The position numbers and the translations under genes are program-made. Source: a bacterium (GTDB taxonomy: Bacteria; Bacteroidota; Ignavibacteria; Kapaibacteriales; UBA2268). Taken from it: a stretch of DNA of 64,000 bases. Shown here in pieces: positions 36,833 to 45,810 of the stretch (position 1 is its first letter; every line of letters starts with the position of its first letter). Location: contig JANJTB010000005.1 in the NCBI GenBank assembly GCA_024711295.1, positions 20,319 to 84,318 on the forward strand, written 5' to 3'. The notes below the pieces were generated by a model that worked only from the letters and a program-made list of their open reading frames with translations, had not been told where the DNA came from and ran no database searches.

Positions 36833-39800
36833 ATGAAGAAATTGATTCTTCTCAGTATTGTCCTATTATCATTGTTGGTAGCTCCGCTTAGTGAAGTATT
36901 CTCACAAGCTAGGCTCATCAACTACCAAGGTAACATCCTTAACGATAAGGGTGCACCTTACGAAGGTCCGGTTCAGATAACTTTCGAGTTATATACTGCT
37001 GAATTCGGCGGCACACAAGTTTGGAGTGAAATCCAAAATGTAACATTGAATACTGGTTATTTCAATGTTTACTTGGGTTCAGTATCTCCTTTTGCATCTA
37101 ACTTTAACTTTAACCGTGAATTATGGTTGCAAGTTACTGTAGGTAAAGGTGCTCCTTATCAAAGAACCAGATTATCAATGGTTCCTTACTCAGGTTATTC
37201 AGATAGATCTGCTGTTGCAGGTTTCGCTGAAGATATTCCGGACGGCTCTGTAACTTTAGCTAAATTAGCTGACGAAGTTAAGACTGCCGGTGGTGACTTA
37301 CAAGGATTTTATCCAAATCCTACTTTAAGACCAGGTGCTATTCTTGAAAATATTCCTGACGGTTCTATTACTCAAGAAAAATTAAGCCCTAACGTAACTA
37401 CAAGACCTAGCGGTCCTGCTAGCGGTGATTTGACTGGTTTCTATCCAGATCCGTTAATCGCTGCCGGTGCTGTTAAAACTGACCGTCTTGCTGATGGTGC
37501 AGTTACTAACGTTAAAATTGCTGACTTTACTATTCAATACAACAAGCTTCAGAATGCTAACGGTCCTATCGGTACTATCCTTGGTTGGGATGGAACTAAA
37601 TGGATTGAAACAAACGTTCCTGCTTGGGAAAAAGGTAGAATCAAAGCTATTGTTGCCGGTGACGGTGCTTATGTAACTAACGTTGCTGATGGCGAAAACT
37701 TCTTAACTACTACTGTTGGTATCGCTGACAATGGCGTTACTACTGCAAAAATTGCTAACGATGCAGTTACTTATGCTAAATTGCAAAATGCTGCTGGCGC
37801 TCCTGGTACAATTCTCGGATGGGATGGTACAAACTGGATTGAAACTACAGTTCCTGCATGGGAAGCTGATGCTGTTATCGGTAATGAAGTTCTTAATGCT
37901 ACTCCTAATCGTGGTTTAGTAAGAGCTGGTGCCGGTACTGCTGCTAGCCCATACACTTTAGGTATTGCTGTTGATGGCGTAATCACTGATATGATTGCTA
38001 ACCAAGCTGTTACTTTAAACAAACTTGTTAATGGTGCACAACTTGGCCACATGATTTGGTGGGATGCTGTAACTAACGCTTGGAAATTAACAGGTGGCGC
38101 TGCTGCTGCTGATAACCAAGTTTTACGTTGGGTTGATAATGGTGTTACTCGTCAGCCAGTATGGTCAAACGACGATGCTATTATTGGTAATGAAATCACT
38201 GACGTTGTTGCTGGTGGCGGTCTTCAAAGATTAGGTGCCGGTACAACTGCAAGTCCTTACACTGTTGGCGTTGCTCCTGCAGGTATTGTTACTTCAATGA
38301 TTGCTGACGATGCAGTTACTTATGACAAATTACAAAATGCTGCCGGTCCAATCGGTACTATCTTAGGATGGAACGGTGGACATTGGGTAGAAACAAATGT
38401 TGCTGCTTGGGAAAAAGGTAAAGTAATGGCTGTAACTGCTGGTGCAGGTACTACTGTTACAAATACTACTGATGCTGAAGGCTTTATTTCAGCTGAAGTT
38501 GGTATTGCTGATGGCGGCGTAACTAACACTATGTTAGCTGACGGTGCTGTTTCTTTAAGCAAATTAGCTCCAGGTACACAAATCGGTCAGATTATGTGGT
38601 GGGATCAAGCTGCTAACCAATGGAGATTCTCTACTGGTGCTGCTCCTACTCAAGATCAGGTTATTAAATGGGTTGACGCTGGTGGTACTTTAACTCCACG
38701 TTGGGCTCCAGATGATATGACTATTCCTTTTGCTAAAACTATTACTGAAAATGCTCAAACTTTATTCTCATTAGAAAACAATGGTAACAGCGATGTTATG
38801 AGCCTTACTACTACTGGTAAAGGCGACGGTCTTGTTATTACTGTTCCTGATGATTTAGTTGGTGGCGGTCATGCTCTACATGTTAATGGCGGTGGATTAA
38901 ATCAACCTTCATTAGTTGTAAACAGAACTTCACAATATGGCTTACCTACTGGTGCTGCTACTATTAACGCTACTGTAAACACTTTAGATGCTGAAACTAC
39001 TGGTTTGTTAGTTAATACTCTTATCAATGATGATGGTAATAACAACTATGATGTAGATGGTATCCGTGGTAATGTTGTTGTTAACAATGGTGTTAACACT
39101 GCTTTATATACTGGTGTTTGGGGTGATGTAGAAGCTAACACAGGTACTGCAGTTGGTGTATGGGGCGATGCAGGTGGCGTTAGCACTGGTGCTAATGTTG
39201 GTGTACTCGCTGATGCTGAAAACGGTAACCAAAACATCGGTGTATTTGCCGGTGCAACTACTAATTCAGTTAACTATATTAATGGTTTAGGCGCAAACTT
39301 CAGCGCTGGTGTTGTTGCTACTAATGGTAGTGCAACTGCTAATGATTATGGTGTATATTCAACAGTAAGCGGTAATGCTACTGGTTCATACTTCGAAGCT
39401 GGTGCTGGTTCATCAGTTGTTGGTATTAACGAAAGTGCAAACAATCCTTCAGTATGGGCATACAATACTTTAACTGGTCCAGCTTTATGGGCAATTGGTA
39501 ACAATCCTGCAACTAACGGTTTTGCTGTTGGTAACTCAGTTGGTACTGTTTACAATACTGCTGGTGGTCGTGCTTTATATGTAGAAGGTGGATCTGCTAA
39601 TGATGAAAATGGTGGTTTACCATTCTTATTAGATCCTGCTAACAATGATGATGCTGCTTTAATCGTAGCTAACCCTAACGCTGCTTCTATGGGCGGTGGT
39701 GCTGCATTTGCTACAGCTATCAAAACTTATGGTGATATTTGGGCTAACTCAACAATCGGTGCAAGCCAAATCGTTGGTTTAGATAAAGTTATCGTTGGTA

Positions 39801-42800
39801 ACTTCTTAATCCCAGGTATGTTTATCGAAATTCTTCCTCCAGCTGCTCCTGGTGCTCCATTAGTAATTGACGGCGACGTTGATATTACTGGTAACTTAGA
39901 AGTAGAAGACATCATGGCTGATGATATCACTGCTGATGTAATCACTGCTAACACTTTAAACGCTGCTTTAGGTACTTTCGATAACTTACAAGTTAACATT
40001 AATGCTAATGTTGATGGTCACACTACTTTAAATACTTTAGCTACTTCAGGTAATGCTACAGTTGGTGGTACATTCGGTGTAACCGGTGCTACAACTTTAG
40101 GCAATACTTTAACAGTTGCCGGTGCAACTCAAGTTAACAATACTTTAGGTGTAACTGGTGCTACAACTTTAGGCAACACTTTAACAGTTGCTGGTGCATC
40201 AACTCTTAACGGTGCAACTCAAGTTAACAATACTTTAGGTGTAACTGGTGCTACAACTTTAGCTAACACTTTAGCAGTTGCCGGTGCAACTACTATGGGA
40301 TCAACTTTAGATGTTGCAAATAATGTTGTATTAAACTCTGCTGCTGGTATGCAATCAACAACTGTTGACAATTTAATTGCTAACGGTAATGCAACTATCG
40401 CAGGTACTTTAAACGCTGGTGCTACTACTTTAGCTAGCTTAGTTGTTACTGGTACTTCAAACTTACAAGGTGCTGCTACTTTAGGCAATACTTTGACAGT
40501 TGCTGGTGCTACTACATTAAACGGTGCTACTCAAATCAACAACACATTAGGTGTAACTGGTGCTACAACTTTAGGTAATAACTTAACAGTTGCCGGTACT
40601 ACTAACCTTAATGGTCCAACTAACGTTAATAACAATTTATTAGTAACTGGTACAGCTCAGGTTAACGGTGCTACAACTTTAGGTAACACTTTAACAGTTG
40701 CTGGCAACACTACTCTTAATGCAAACCTTGCTGTAGTTGGTAACTATACTTCAGCTGCAGGTAATATTACTTTAACTAACGGTACTATCAATGCTGAAAA
40801 TGCTGATTTTGATAATACTTTAAATGTTGATGGTAATACTACTTTAGGTGGTACTTTAACAGTAACCGGTGCTACTACATTAAACAACACTCTTGCAGTT
40901 GCTGGTAATGCTAACTTCAACGGTGCTAGTGTAACTACAAGTGCTGCAACAGCATTGAATTTAGGTAATGAATTATTTACTAACGGTTCAGCTGGTATTG
41001 CAAACAATGCAATGTTAGTTTCACGTGGTCCTGGTTTGTCACCTACTTGGACAAATGTTATTGACCAATTAACTGTAAATGGCTTACTTACTACTGAAGA
41101 TTTATTAGTAAATGATGATGCTACTATCACTGGCGACTTAACAGTTAACGGCGATGATGTATTTATCAATGCTGACGTAACTATGGTTGGTACTTTTGAT
41201 TTAACTGGTTCTATGATTGCTGATGACTTGACTATACTTAACAGCTCATCACTTAACGGCACAACTGCTGTAAGTGGTACTTTCGGTGTAACTGGTCCTT
41301 CAACTTTCACTGGTACAGTTGGTATCACTGGTAATACTACAGTTACAGGTACAGTTGGTATCACTGGTAACACAACTGTTACTGGAGCTACTCAATTGAA
41401 CGGTACTTTAGGCGTAACTGGTAATACTACTTTAAATGCTAACTTACAGGTTGATGGTACTTCAGATTTACGTGGTACAATCTTTAATACTGAATTAGGT
41501 GGCGGTAATGAAATTAACATTATTGACAATACTAACATCACTGGCAACTTAACAGTAACTGGTGGTCCTGGTCAAGGTGTTATTTCAGGTAAAGAATTGC
41601 AAATTGCACAAAATGCTACAATTCAACAAAACTTAACAGTTAACCAAAATGCTACAATTAACCAAAACTTTACAGTTGCTGGTCATACAAGCATCAATAC
41701 ATTAGACGTTGCAGGTAATATCATTAATCCAGTAATTGGTCAGCCAATTCAATTATTTGATGATGTTCAGGTAACAGGTAGCCTTAATGTAACAGGTAGC
41801 TTAGTTGTTTTAGGTGATATCACTGCTACTAACTTAAATGCTACTAACAACGTAAATGCAGGTAACGATGTAAATGCTATTAATAATGTTAATGCCGGAA
41901 ATAACTTAAACGTTGGCAACAACGCTAATGTTATTGGTAACTATAACTCATTAAATGGCAACATTACTTTGACTAACGGTACTATTAATGCTGAAAATGC
42001 AACTATCGACAACAACTTAGCAGTAACTAACAATGCTACTGTTGGTGGTACTTTAGGCGTAACTGGTGCTACAACTTTAGGTAACACTTTAACAGTTGCC
42101 GGTGCAACTCAAGTTAACAACACATTAGGTGTAACTGGTGCAACTACATTAGGTAACACTTTAACAGTTGCCGGTGCTACTGTTGTTAACAATACTTTCA
42201 ATGCTACTGGTAACACTACTTTAGGTGCAGACCTTGCAGTTGCAAACAATGCTACTGTTGGTGGTACTCTTGGTGTAACAGGTGCAATCACTGGTGCTTC
42301 ATTGACTACAGTTGGTAATGTTACAGCTGGTGGCGATGTTGCTGGTGTTAATGGCGTATTCTCAGGTAACGTTTCAGGTGTTAACGGAACATTCAGTGGT
42401 GCAATCACTGGTGCTTCATTGACTACAACTGGTAACATCACTGCTGGTGGCGTTATCAACGGTCAATTAGTTAACAGCTTAACTAACGGTGCTGGTATCG
42501 CTGCTTTCACTTACAACAACACTGCAGGTGCAACTGTTGCTATCGATAACAATGCTGTTACTTCAGCTATGATTGCTGATGGTACTATTATGGATGTAGA
42601 TGTTAATGCAGCTGCAGCTATTGCCGGTACTAAAATCAATCCTAACTTTGGTGCACAAAACGTTGTTACAACAGGTTCAATTACTGGTAATACTTTAGTT
42701 TCTACAACTTCTGTAACTGCTGGTACTACAGTAACTGCTACTGGTGATGTTACTTCAACTAACGGTAATGTTGTTGCTACTCTTGGTGACTTAAACGCTC

Positions 42801-43297
42801 CTGCTGGTGTTATTAACACTGGTAATGTTGGTGGCTCAAACATTTTAGCTGGTAACTTACAAGTTGGTGGTACTTCAACTTTCAACAATACAGTTACAAT
42901 CTCTGGTGCTGCTTCTGACTTAGGTGTTGGTAGAGACCTTGGTGTTACTAGAGATATCGCTGCTGGTAGAGATTTATCAGTTGCAAGAAATGTAACAGTT
43001 GGAGAAGATCTTACTGTAGCTCAACAAACAACTTTACTTCCTTATACTCATGTAACAACTGCTAATCCAGAAGATTTAACAGCTGCTACTGTAGGTCAAG
43101 CATACTCATTCTTGATTTACCAAAGCGTTAATCCTATTGGTGCAGGTACTTACCCAAGTGGTACTGATGGAAGTATCTTGTATGTTTACAACAATAGTGG
43201 TGCTGCTCTTACATTTGGTGTTCACGCTATACCTAATGGTCAAGTATGGAAATTTATCTATATTAGTGCTGCTGGTGGTTGGGTATTAGTTCAATAA
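36833..43297 (+). CDS. Giant repetitive fibre-like surface protein (2154 aa)
   Basis: A signal peptide (residues 1-25) is followed by a domain of about 90 residues with the pattern INYQGNILNDKGAPYEGPV, FELYTAEFGGTQVWSE and GYFNVYLGS, often found at the start of fibre-like exported proteins. Residues of about 115-640 contain GDLQGFYPNPTL and repeated KLADxAV...KI segments with Trp-rich cassettes (LGWDGTKWIETNVPAWE, near 249, 330 and 513). Residues 750-900 carry GVWGDVEA / GVWGDAGG repeats. From about 1063 to 1883 runs a 12-residue repeat (GATTLGNTLTVA / GATQVNNTLGVT) predicted to be beta-solenoid or triple-beta. A compact end (about 2067-2154) closes the protein. I saw no Cys and no T9SS module. 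Codons are strongly skewed (TTA, GGT, GCT, ACT). AGGAG lies 8 bases before the ATG. Confidence 0.93.
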   Translation: MKKLILLSIVLLSLLVAPLSEVFSQARLINYQGNILNDKGAPYEGPVQITFELYTAEFGGTQVWSEIQNVTLNTGYFNVYLGSVSPFASNFNFNRELWLQVTVGKGAPYQRTRLSMVPYSGYSDRSAVAGFAEDIPDGSVTLAKLADEVKTAGGDLQGFYPNPTLRPGAILENIPDGSITQEKLSPNVTTRPSGPASGDLTGFYPDPLIAAGAVKTDRLADGAVTNVKIADFTIQYNKLQNANGPIGTILGWDGTKWIETNVPAWEKGRIKAIVAGDGAYVTNVADGENFLTTTVGIADNGVTTAKIANDAVTYAKLQNAAGAPGTILGWDGTNWIETTVPAWEADAVIGNEVLNATPNRGLVRAGAGTAASPYTLGIAVDGVITDMIANQAVTLNKLVNGAQLGHMIWWDAVTNAWKLTGGAAAADNQVLRWVDNGVTRQPVWSNDDAIIGNEITDVVAGGGLQRLGAGTTASPYTVGVAPAGIVTSMIADDAVTYDKLQNAAGPIGTILGWNGGHWVETNVAAWEKGKVMAVTAGAGTTVTNTTDAEGFISAEVGIADGGVTNTMLADGAVSLSKLAPGTQIGQIMWWDQAANQWRFSTGAAPTQDQVIKWVDAGGTLTPRWAPDDMTIPFAKTITENAQTLFSLENNGNSDVMSLTTTGKGDGLVITVPDDLVGGGHALHVNGGGLNQPSLVVNRTSQYGLPTGAATINATVNTLDAETTGLLVNTLINDDGNNNYDVDGIRGNVVVNNGVNTALYTGVWGDVEANTGTAVGVWGDAGGVSTGANVGVLADAENGNQNIGVFAGATTNSVNYINGLGANFSAGVVATNGSATANDYGVYSTVSGNATGSYFEAGAGSSVVGINESANNPSVWAYNTLTGPALWAIGNNPATNGFAVGNSVGTVYNTAGGRALYVEGGSANDENGGLPFLLDPANNDDAALIVANPNAASMGGGAAFATAIKTYGDIWANSTIGASQIVGLDKVIVGNFLIPGMFIEILPPAAPGAPLVIDGDVDITGNLEVEDIMADDITADVITANTLNAALGTFDNLQVNINANVDGHTTLNTLATSGNATVGGTFGVTGATTLGNTLTVAGATQVNNTLGVTGATTLGNTLTVAGASTLNGATQVNNTLGVTGATTLANTLAVAGATTMGSTLDVANNVVLNSAAGMQSTTVDNLIANGNATIAGTLNAGATTLASLVVTGTSNLQGAATLGNTLTVAGATTLNGATQINNTLGVTGATTLGNNLTVAGTTNLNGPTNVNNNLLVTGTAQVNGATTLGNTLTVAGNTTLNANLAVVGNYTSAAGNITLTNGTINAENADFDNTLNVDGNTTLGGTLTVTGATTLNNTLAVAGNANFNGASVTTSAATALNLGNELFTNGSAGIANNAMLVSRGPGLSPTWTNVIDQLTVNGLLTTEDLLVNDDATITGDLTVNGDDVFINADVTMVGTFDLTGSMIADDLTILNSSSLNGTTAVSGTFGVTGPSTFTGTVGITGNTTVTGTVGITGNTTVTGATQLNGTLGVTGNTTLNANLQVDGTSDLRGTIFNTELGGGNEINIIDNTNITGNLTVTGGPGQGVISGKELQIAQNATIQQNLTVNQNATINQNFTVAGHTSINTLDVAGNIINPVIGQPIQLFDDVQVTGSLNVTGSLVVLGDITATNLNATNNVNAGNDVNAINNVNAGNNLNVGNNANVIGNYNSLNGNITLTNGTINAENATIDNNLAVTNNATVGGTLGVTGATTLGNTLTVAGATQVNNTLGVTGATTLGNTLTVAGATVVNNTFNATGNTTLGADLAVANNATVGGTLGVTGAITGASLTTVGNVTAGGDVAGVNGVFSGNVSGVNGTFSGAITGASLTTTGNITAGGVINGQLVNSLTNGAGIAAFTYNNTAGATVAIDNNAVTSAMIADGTIMDVDVNAAAAIAGTKINPNFGAQNVVTTGSITGNTLVSTTSVTAGTTVTATGDVTSTNGNVVATLGDLNAPAGVINTGNVGGSNILAGNLQVGGTSTFNNTVTISGAASDLGVGRDLGVTRDIAAGRDLSVARNVTVGEDLTVAQQTTLLPYTHVTTANPEDLTAATVGQAYSFLIYQSVNPIGAGTYPSGTDGSILYVYNNSGAALTFGVHAIPNGQVWKFIYISAAGGWVLVQ
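37561..38720 (+). repeat. Trp-rich cassette repeats inside the fibre gene
   Basis: Three copies of a GTILGWDG..WIET.VPAWE segment begin near 37567, 37804 and 38351. They alternate with WWDA..NAW-type and WSNDDAIIGNE-type segments and with KLQNA / DDAVTY segments. Copies differ at the DNA level but keep the same protein pattern, so they are old internal duplications within residues 240-630. Confidence 0.75.
40021..42480 (+). repeat. 12-residue (36-bp) tandem repeat tract of the fibre gene
   Basis: The protein pattern is G-x-T-x-[LV]-x-N-x-L-x-V-x, made of two 6-residue halves, with occasional extra halves such as GASTLN that shift the phase by six. The decapeptide TLGNTLTVAG occurs six times. 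About 100 bp near 40080-40190 and 42059-42170 are almost identical at the DNA level. The longer block ITLTNGTINAENA occurs twice (near 40760 and 41960), pointing to segmental duplication. Confidence 0.85.
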
Positions 43298-43324
43298 TTG
43301 AACTGAAATCCTCGTGATTTAAAA

Positions 43325-43359
43325 AGAGGTGCACAGAAATGTGCGCCTCTTTTTTTTTT
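43325..43359 (+). terminator. Strong rho-independent terminator of the fibre gene
   Basis: AGAGGTGCAC (43325-43334) pairs with GTGCGCCTCT (43341-43350) over 10 bp with one G-U pair and a 6-base loop, followed by ten T. It lies 28 bp after the stop codon. Confidence 0.92.
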
Positions 43360-43449
43360 GTAAAGCAAAAAAACACTATTGATTAAAATAGTGCTTGTTT
43401 GAAAAATTTGAATACGAAAGACTTTTGAAAGAAGGTTTTTAATATTTTA

Positions 43450-44055
43450 TTAATTGTAATAATAACCCTTGAGCATACTCCAAGTATTTTTGATGGAGTC
43501 TCTAACGCTTATATTTACATCAATCCATCTGGAAATGTACCATAAACCATTTTCACGAAAAGTCATGTTGAATTGTAATCTACCTGCGTAATAATCTGGA
43601 ATACTAGGTTCTTTGTTAGGAACGGAAAGGATATAGTCTGAAATGTAAGTTGAAGAATCTGCAGTTTCTCTGAATGGTTGTCTGTTTAGCCAATTAATGG
43701 CGATACTACCACCATCAACAAGAGAATTAAATATGGCTGTCACAGATCTTCTTTCTTCCTCGGCTCTCCAGTTATTAAATATACCCGGGAACTGTGATTG
43801 TGCATCAGCAGATGGAATATACTCATAAATAAAATTAACTTTATCATTAAATGTGTAAAAACAATTAATAAAATTGTCAATATTTTTTGATTTTAGAGAA
43901 TTCTCAAAATTTGCAATAACTATTGCCGGCTCTGTAGGTGGAATAAATCCAGTATTTCCTATATCAGGTTTCTCAGGACTTCTGGTAGTGAATAATTCAC
44001 ACCCGGATGAAAGAAATGGAAAAGATAGTATCAATATGTATTTCTTAAATCGCAA
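43450..44055 (-). CDS. Putative lipoprotein overlapping recR
   Basis: The frame is open to 44091, but residues before KVELRF do not look like a signal peptide. A TTG at 44055, with GGAAAG 5 bases upstream, would give [19 protein letters not shown], a proper lipoprotein signal with Cys at residue 19. The mature part has a domain of about 150 residues ([33 protein letters not shown]) that resembles the NTF2-like/DUF-type folds of many Bacteroidota lipoproteins, without a specific match. It overlaps the end of recR by 11 bp and is probably coupled to it. Confidence 0.68.
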   Translation of the reverse strand: MRFKKYILILSFPFLSSGCELFTTRSPEKPDIGNTGFIPPTEPAIVIANFENSLKSKNIDNFINCFYTFNDKVNFIYEYIPSADAQSQFPGIFNNWRAEEERRSVTAIFNSLVDGGSIAINWLNRQPFRETADSSTYISDYILSVPNKEPSIPDYYAGRLQFNMTFRENGLWYISRWIDVNISVRDSIKNTWSMLKGYYYN

Positions 44056-44638
44056 TTCTACTTTCCAAAGCACGTGAAATGGTGGCTTCATCAGTAAATT
44101 CTAATGATGATCCCATAGGTACACCGCTTGCAATTCTTGTAACTTTAATATCCAGTTGTTTTAGTATTTTAGCAATGTAATGTGTTGTTAACTCACCCTC
44201 AACAGTTGGATTTAGAGCTAATATAACTTCATTAACACCTTCGAGTCGTGTAATTAACTCTTTAATTTTTATGTCGTTATTTGTAATACCTTCCAATGGA
44301 TTCATTACACCGTGAAGAACATGATAAATACCATAGAAGTCATGCGTTTTCTCGATTACAACAACATCATTAGGCTCCTCAACCACGCATATTAACGAAT
44401 GGTCACGCTTATGAGAACTGCAAATAGTACATGGATCAGTGTCAGTATAATTAAAACAAACAGAGCAAAACATAACGTTCTGCTTTAATTCTATGAGTGT
44501 AGAGGCAAATTTACTTACAAATTCGGTTGGTTGTCTAAGTAAATGAAAAGTCATCCTCTGAGCAGTTTTACGTCCTATAGAGGGTAATGATGCGAACATC
44601 TCAATTGACTTTTCGATAGTAGCCGATGTATATACCAT
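44045..44638 (-). CDS. recR: Recombination mediator RecR
   Basis: The 197-aa protein has the helix-hairpin-helix start [13 protein letters not shown], the C4 zinc finger [16 protein letters not shown], the Toprim segment [18 protein letters not shown], and [12 protein letters not shown]. RecR works with RecO/RecF to load RecA at gaps in daughter strands. Length is normal. It lies 6 bp downstream of ybaB, the conserved ybaB-recR pairing; dnaX, often upstream, is absent here. Confidence 0.97.
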   Translation of the reverse strand: MVYTSATIEKSIEMFASLPSIGRKTAQRMTFHLLRQPTEFVSKFASTLIELKQNVMFCSVCFNYTDTDPCTICSSHKRDHSLICVVEEPNDVVVIEKTHDFYGIYHVLHGVMNPLEGITNNDIKIKELITRLEGVNEVILALNPTVEGELTTHYIAKILKQLDIKVTRIASGVPMGSSLEFTDEATISRALESRIAI

Positions 44639-44644
44639 GTTTGA

Positions 44645-44968
44645 TTATCCCAGATTTAGACCGGGAATATTTGGAAGCATATCTCTAACTTTACTCAGTT
44701 CATTTGTAGCTAAATCATTAGCTTTGTCTAGGGCTTTGTTAACAGCTGCTACTATTAAATCCTCAAGCATTGCCATATCATTCTGCGCTACTAATTCAGG
44801 AGCAATCTTAATTGATACGAGTTTATTGGTTCCAGTCATTTTAGCAGTTACAAATCCACCACCTGACTCTGCTTCAACAAATTTGTTAGCAAGCTCAAGT
44901 TTCATTTTTTCTGCTTCTTCGTGAATTTTCTTTGCTTGTTGCATCATATTCTGGATGTCAAATTTCAT
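44645..44968 (-). CDS. ybaB: YbaB/EbfC nucleoid-associated protein
   Basis: The 107-aa protein shows the family pattern: an N-terminal helix (MMQQAKKIHEEAEKMKLELA), a central sheet (VEAESGGGFVTAKMTGTNKLVSIKI) and a C-terminal helix with VAAVNKALDKAND. It is a small dimeric DNA-binding protein. The recR gene follows in the same unit. The divergent pspA gene lies 134 bp away; the spacer is AT-rich and must hold both promoters. Confidence 0.95.
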   Translation of the reverse strand: MKFDIQNMMQQAKKIHEEAEKMKLELANKFVEAESGGGFVTAKMTGTNKLVSIKIAPELVAQNDMAMLEDLIVAAVNKALDKANDLATNELSKVRDMLPNIPGLNLG

Positions 44969-45102
44969 TTAATATACCTGAAAAAAAGTTCAAATTTAAT
45001 TATAGATAAAACGTATAAACATTGAATTTACTTTCATATAATTTAAAACTATAAACAAGTTATTTAGAAAATTAGTATTTATACATTACAAAAGGAGCTA
45101 AA

Positions 45103-45789
45103 ATGGGACTATTTAGCAGAATAGCAGATGTTTTTAAAGCAAATGTTAATGATGTACTCGACAAAGTAGAAGACCCCGAAAAAATGCTTAAGCAAATGGT
45201 AATCGAAATGGAAGAGTCTGTTAATAAGACAACTCTTGCAGTAGCGCAGGCGATTGCTAATGAAAAAAGTCTTGAGAGAAAGATAGAAAAAGCGAAAAAA
45301 GACAGAGAAGAATGGGAGCAGAAAGCGGTTCAGGCACTACAGGCAAGCCGTGACGACCTGGCAAGAGCTGCTCTCGAGAAAAAAGCAATTGCTGATCGTA
45401 ATCTGAATGATTTGGTTCCTATTCATATTCAGGCAAAAGAAACAGCAAACAAACTTCGTCAGCAGCTGGACTCACTAAAAGCAAAACTTGACGAAGCAAG
45501 AAGCAGACAAAGCACATTGATTGCCCGCTCACAGGCAGCTAAAGCTCAAAAGCAGATTGCACAGTCTATCAGCGGTGTTGGGTCTGATGCTTTCAGCAAA
45601 TTTGACAAGTTCGAGGGCAAAATTGAAAAACTCGAAGCCGAAGCAACAGCATTCGAAGAATTGGCGGGTAGCAATACTTCACTTGATGATGAGTTCAAAA
45701 AATTATCATCAGGACCCGGCATTGACAATGAGCTCGAAGCTATGAAAGCAAAATTAGGTTTGCTAAATTCGTCAAATACAAATAGTTAA
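45103..45789 (+). CDS. pspA: PspA/IM30 membrane-stress protein
   Basis: The 228-aa protein begins MGLFSRIADVFKANVNDVLD, the amphipathic membrane-binding helix. It continues as a long coiled coil (KTTLAVAQAIANEKSLERKIEKA and on) with the family segment DPEKMLKQMVIEMEE. PspA/Vipp1 proteins assemble into ESCRT-III-like polymers on the inner membrane during envelope stress. The ribosome site AAAGGAG lies 5 bases upstream. A YbjN-like gene follows 21 bp downstream, and both share the terminator at 46329. No pspF or pspC was seen, so regulation must differ from the E. coli system. Confidence 0.93.
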   Translation: MGLFSRIADVFKANVNDVLDKVEDPEKMLKQMVIEMEESVNKTTLAVAQAIANEKSLERKIEKAKKDREEWEQKAVQALQASRDDLARAALEKKAIADRNLNDLVPIHIQAKETANKLRQQLDSLKAKLDEARSRQSTLIARSQAAKAQKQIAQSISGVGSDAFSKFDKFEGKIEKLEAEATAFEELAGSNTSLDDEFKKLSSGPGIDNELEAMKAKLGLLNSSNTNS

Positions 45790-45810
45790 TAGTGACGGAG
45801 TATAATTATT

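Noticed and set aside
40021..42480. A CRISPR array or minisatellite as the cause of the repeats.
   Set aside because: The repeats are in frame, vary at synonymous sites, and have no unique spacers of equal length.
37771..42888. Several long open frames on the minus strand within the fibre gene (for example 40744-41373 and 42109-42459).
   Set aside because: They are mirror images of the uniform codon usage and repeats of the plus-strand gene, are Val/Pro/Ala-rich with no domain or ribosome site, and the plus-strand frame is continuous over 6.4 kb.
36833..43297. Calling the fibre gene a prophage tail fibre.
   Set aside because: It has a signal peptide, and no capsid, tail, lysis or integrase gene is present within the window.
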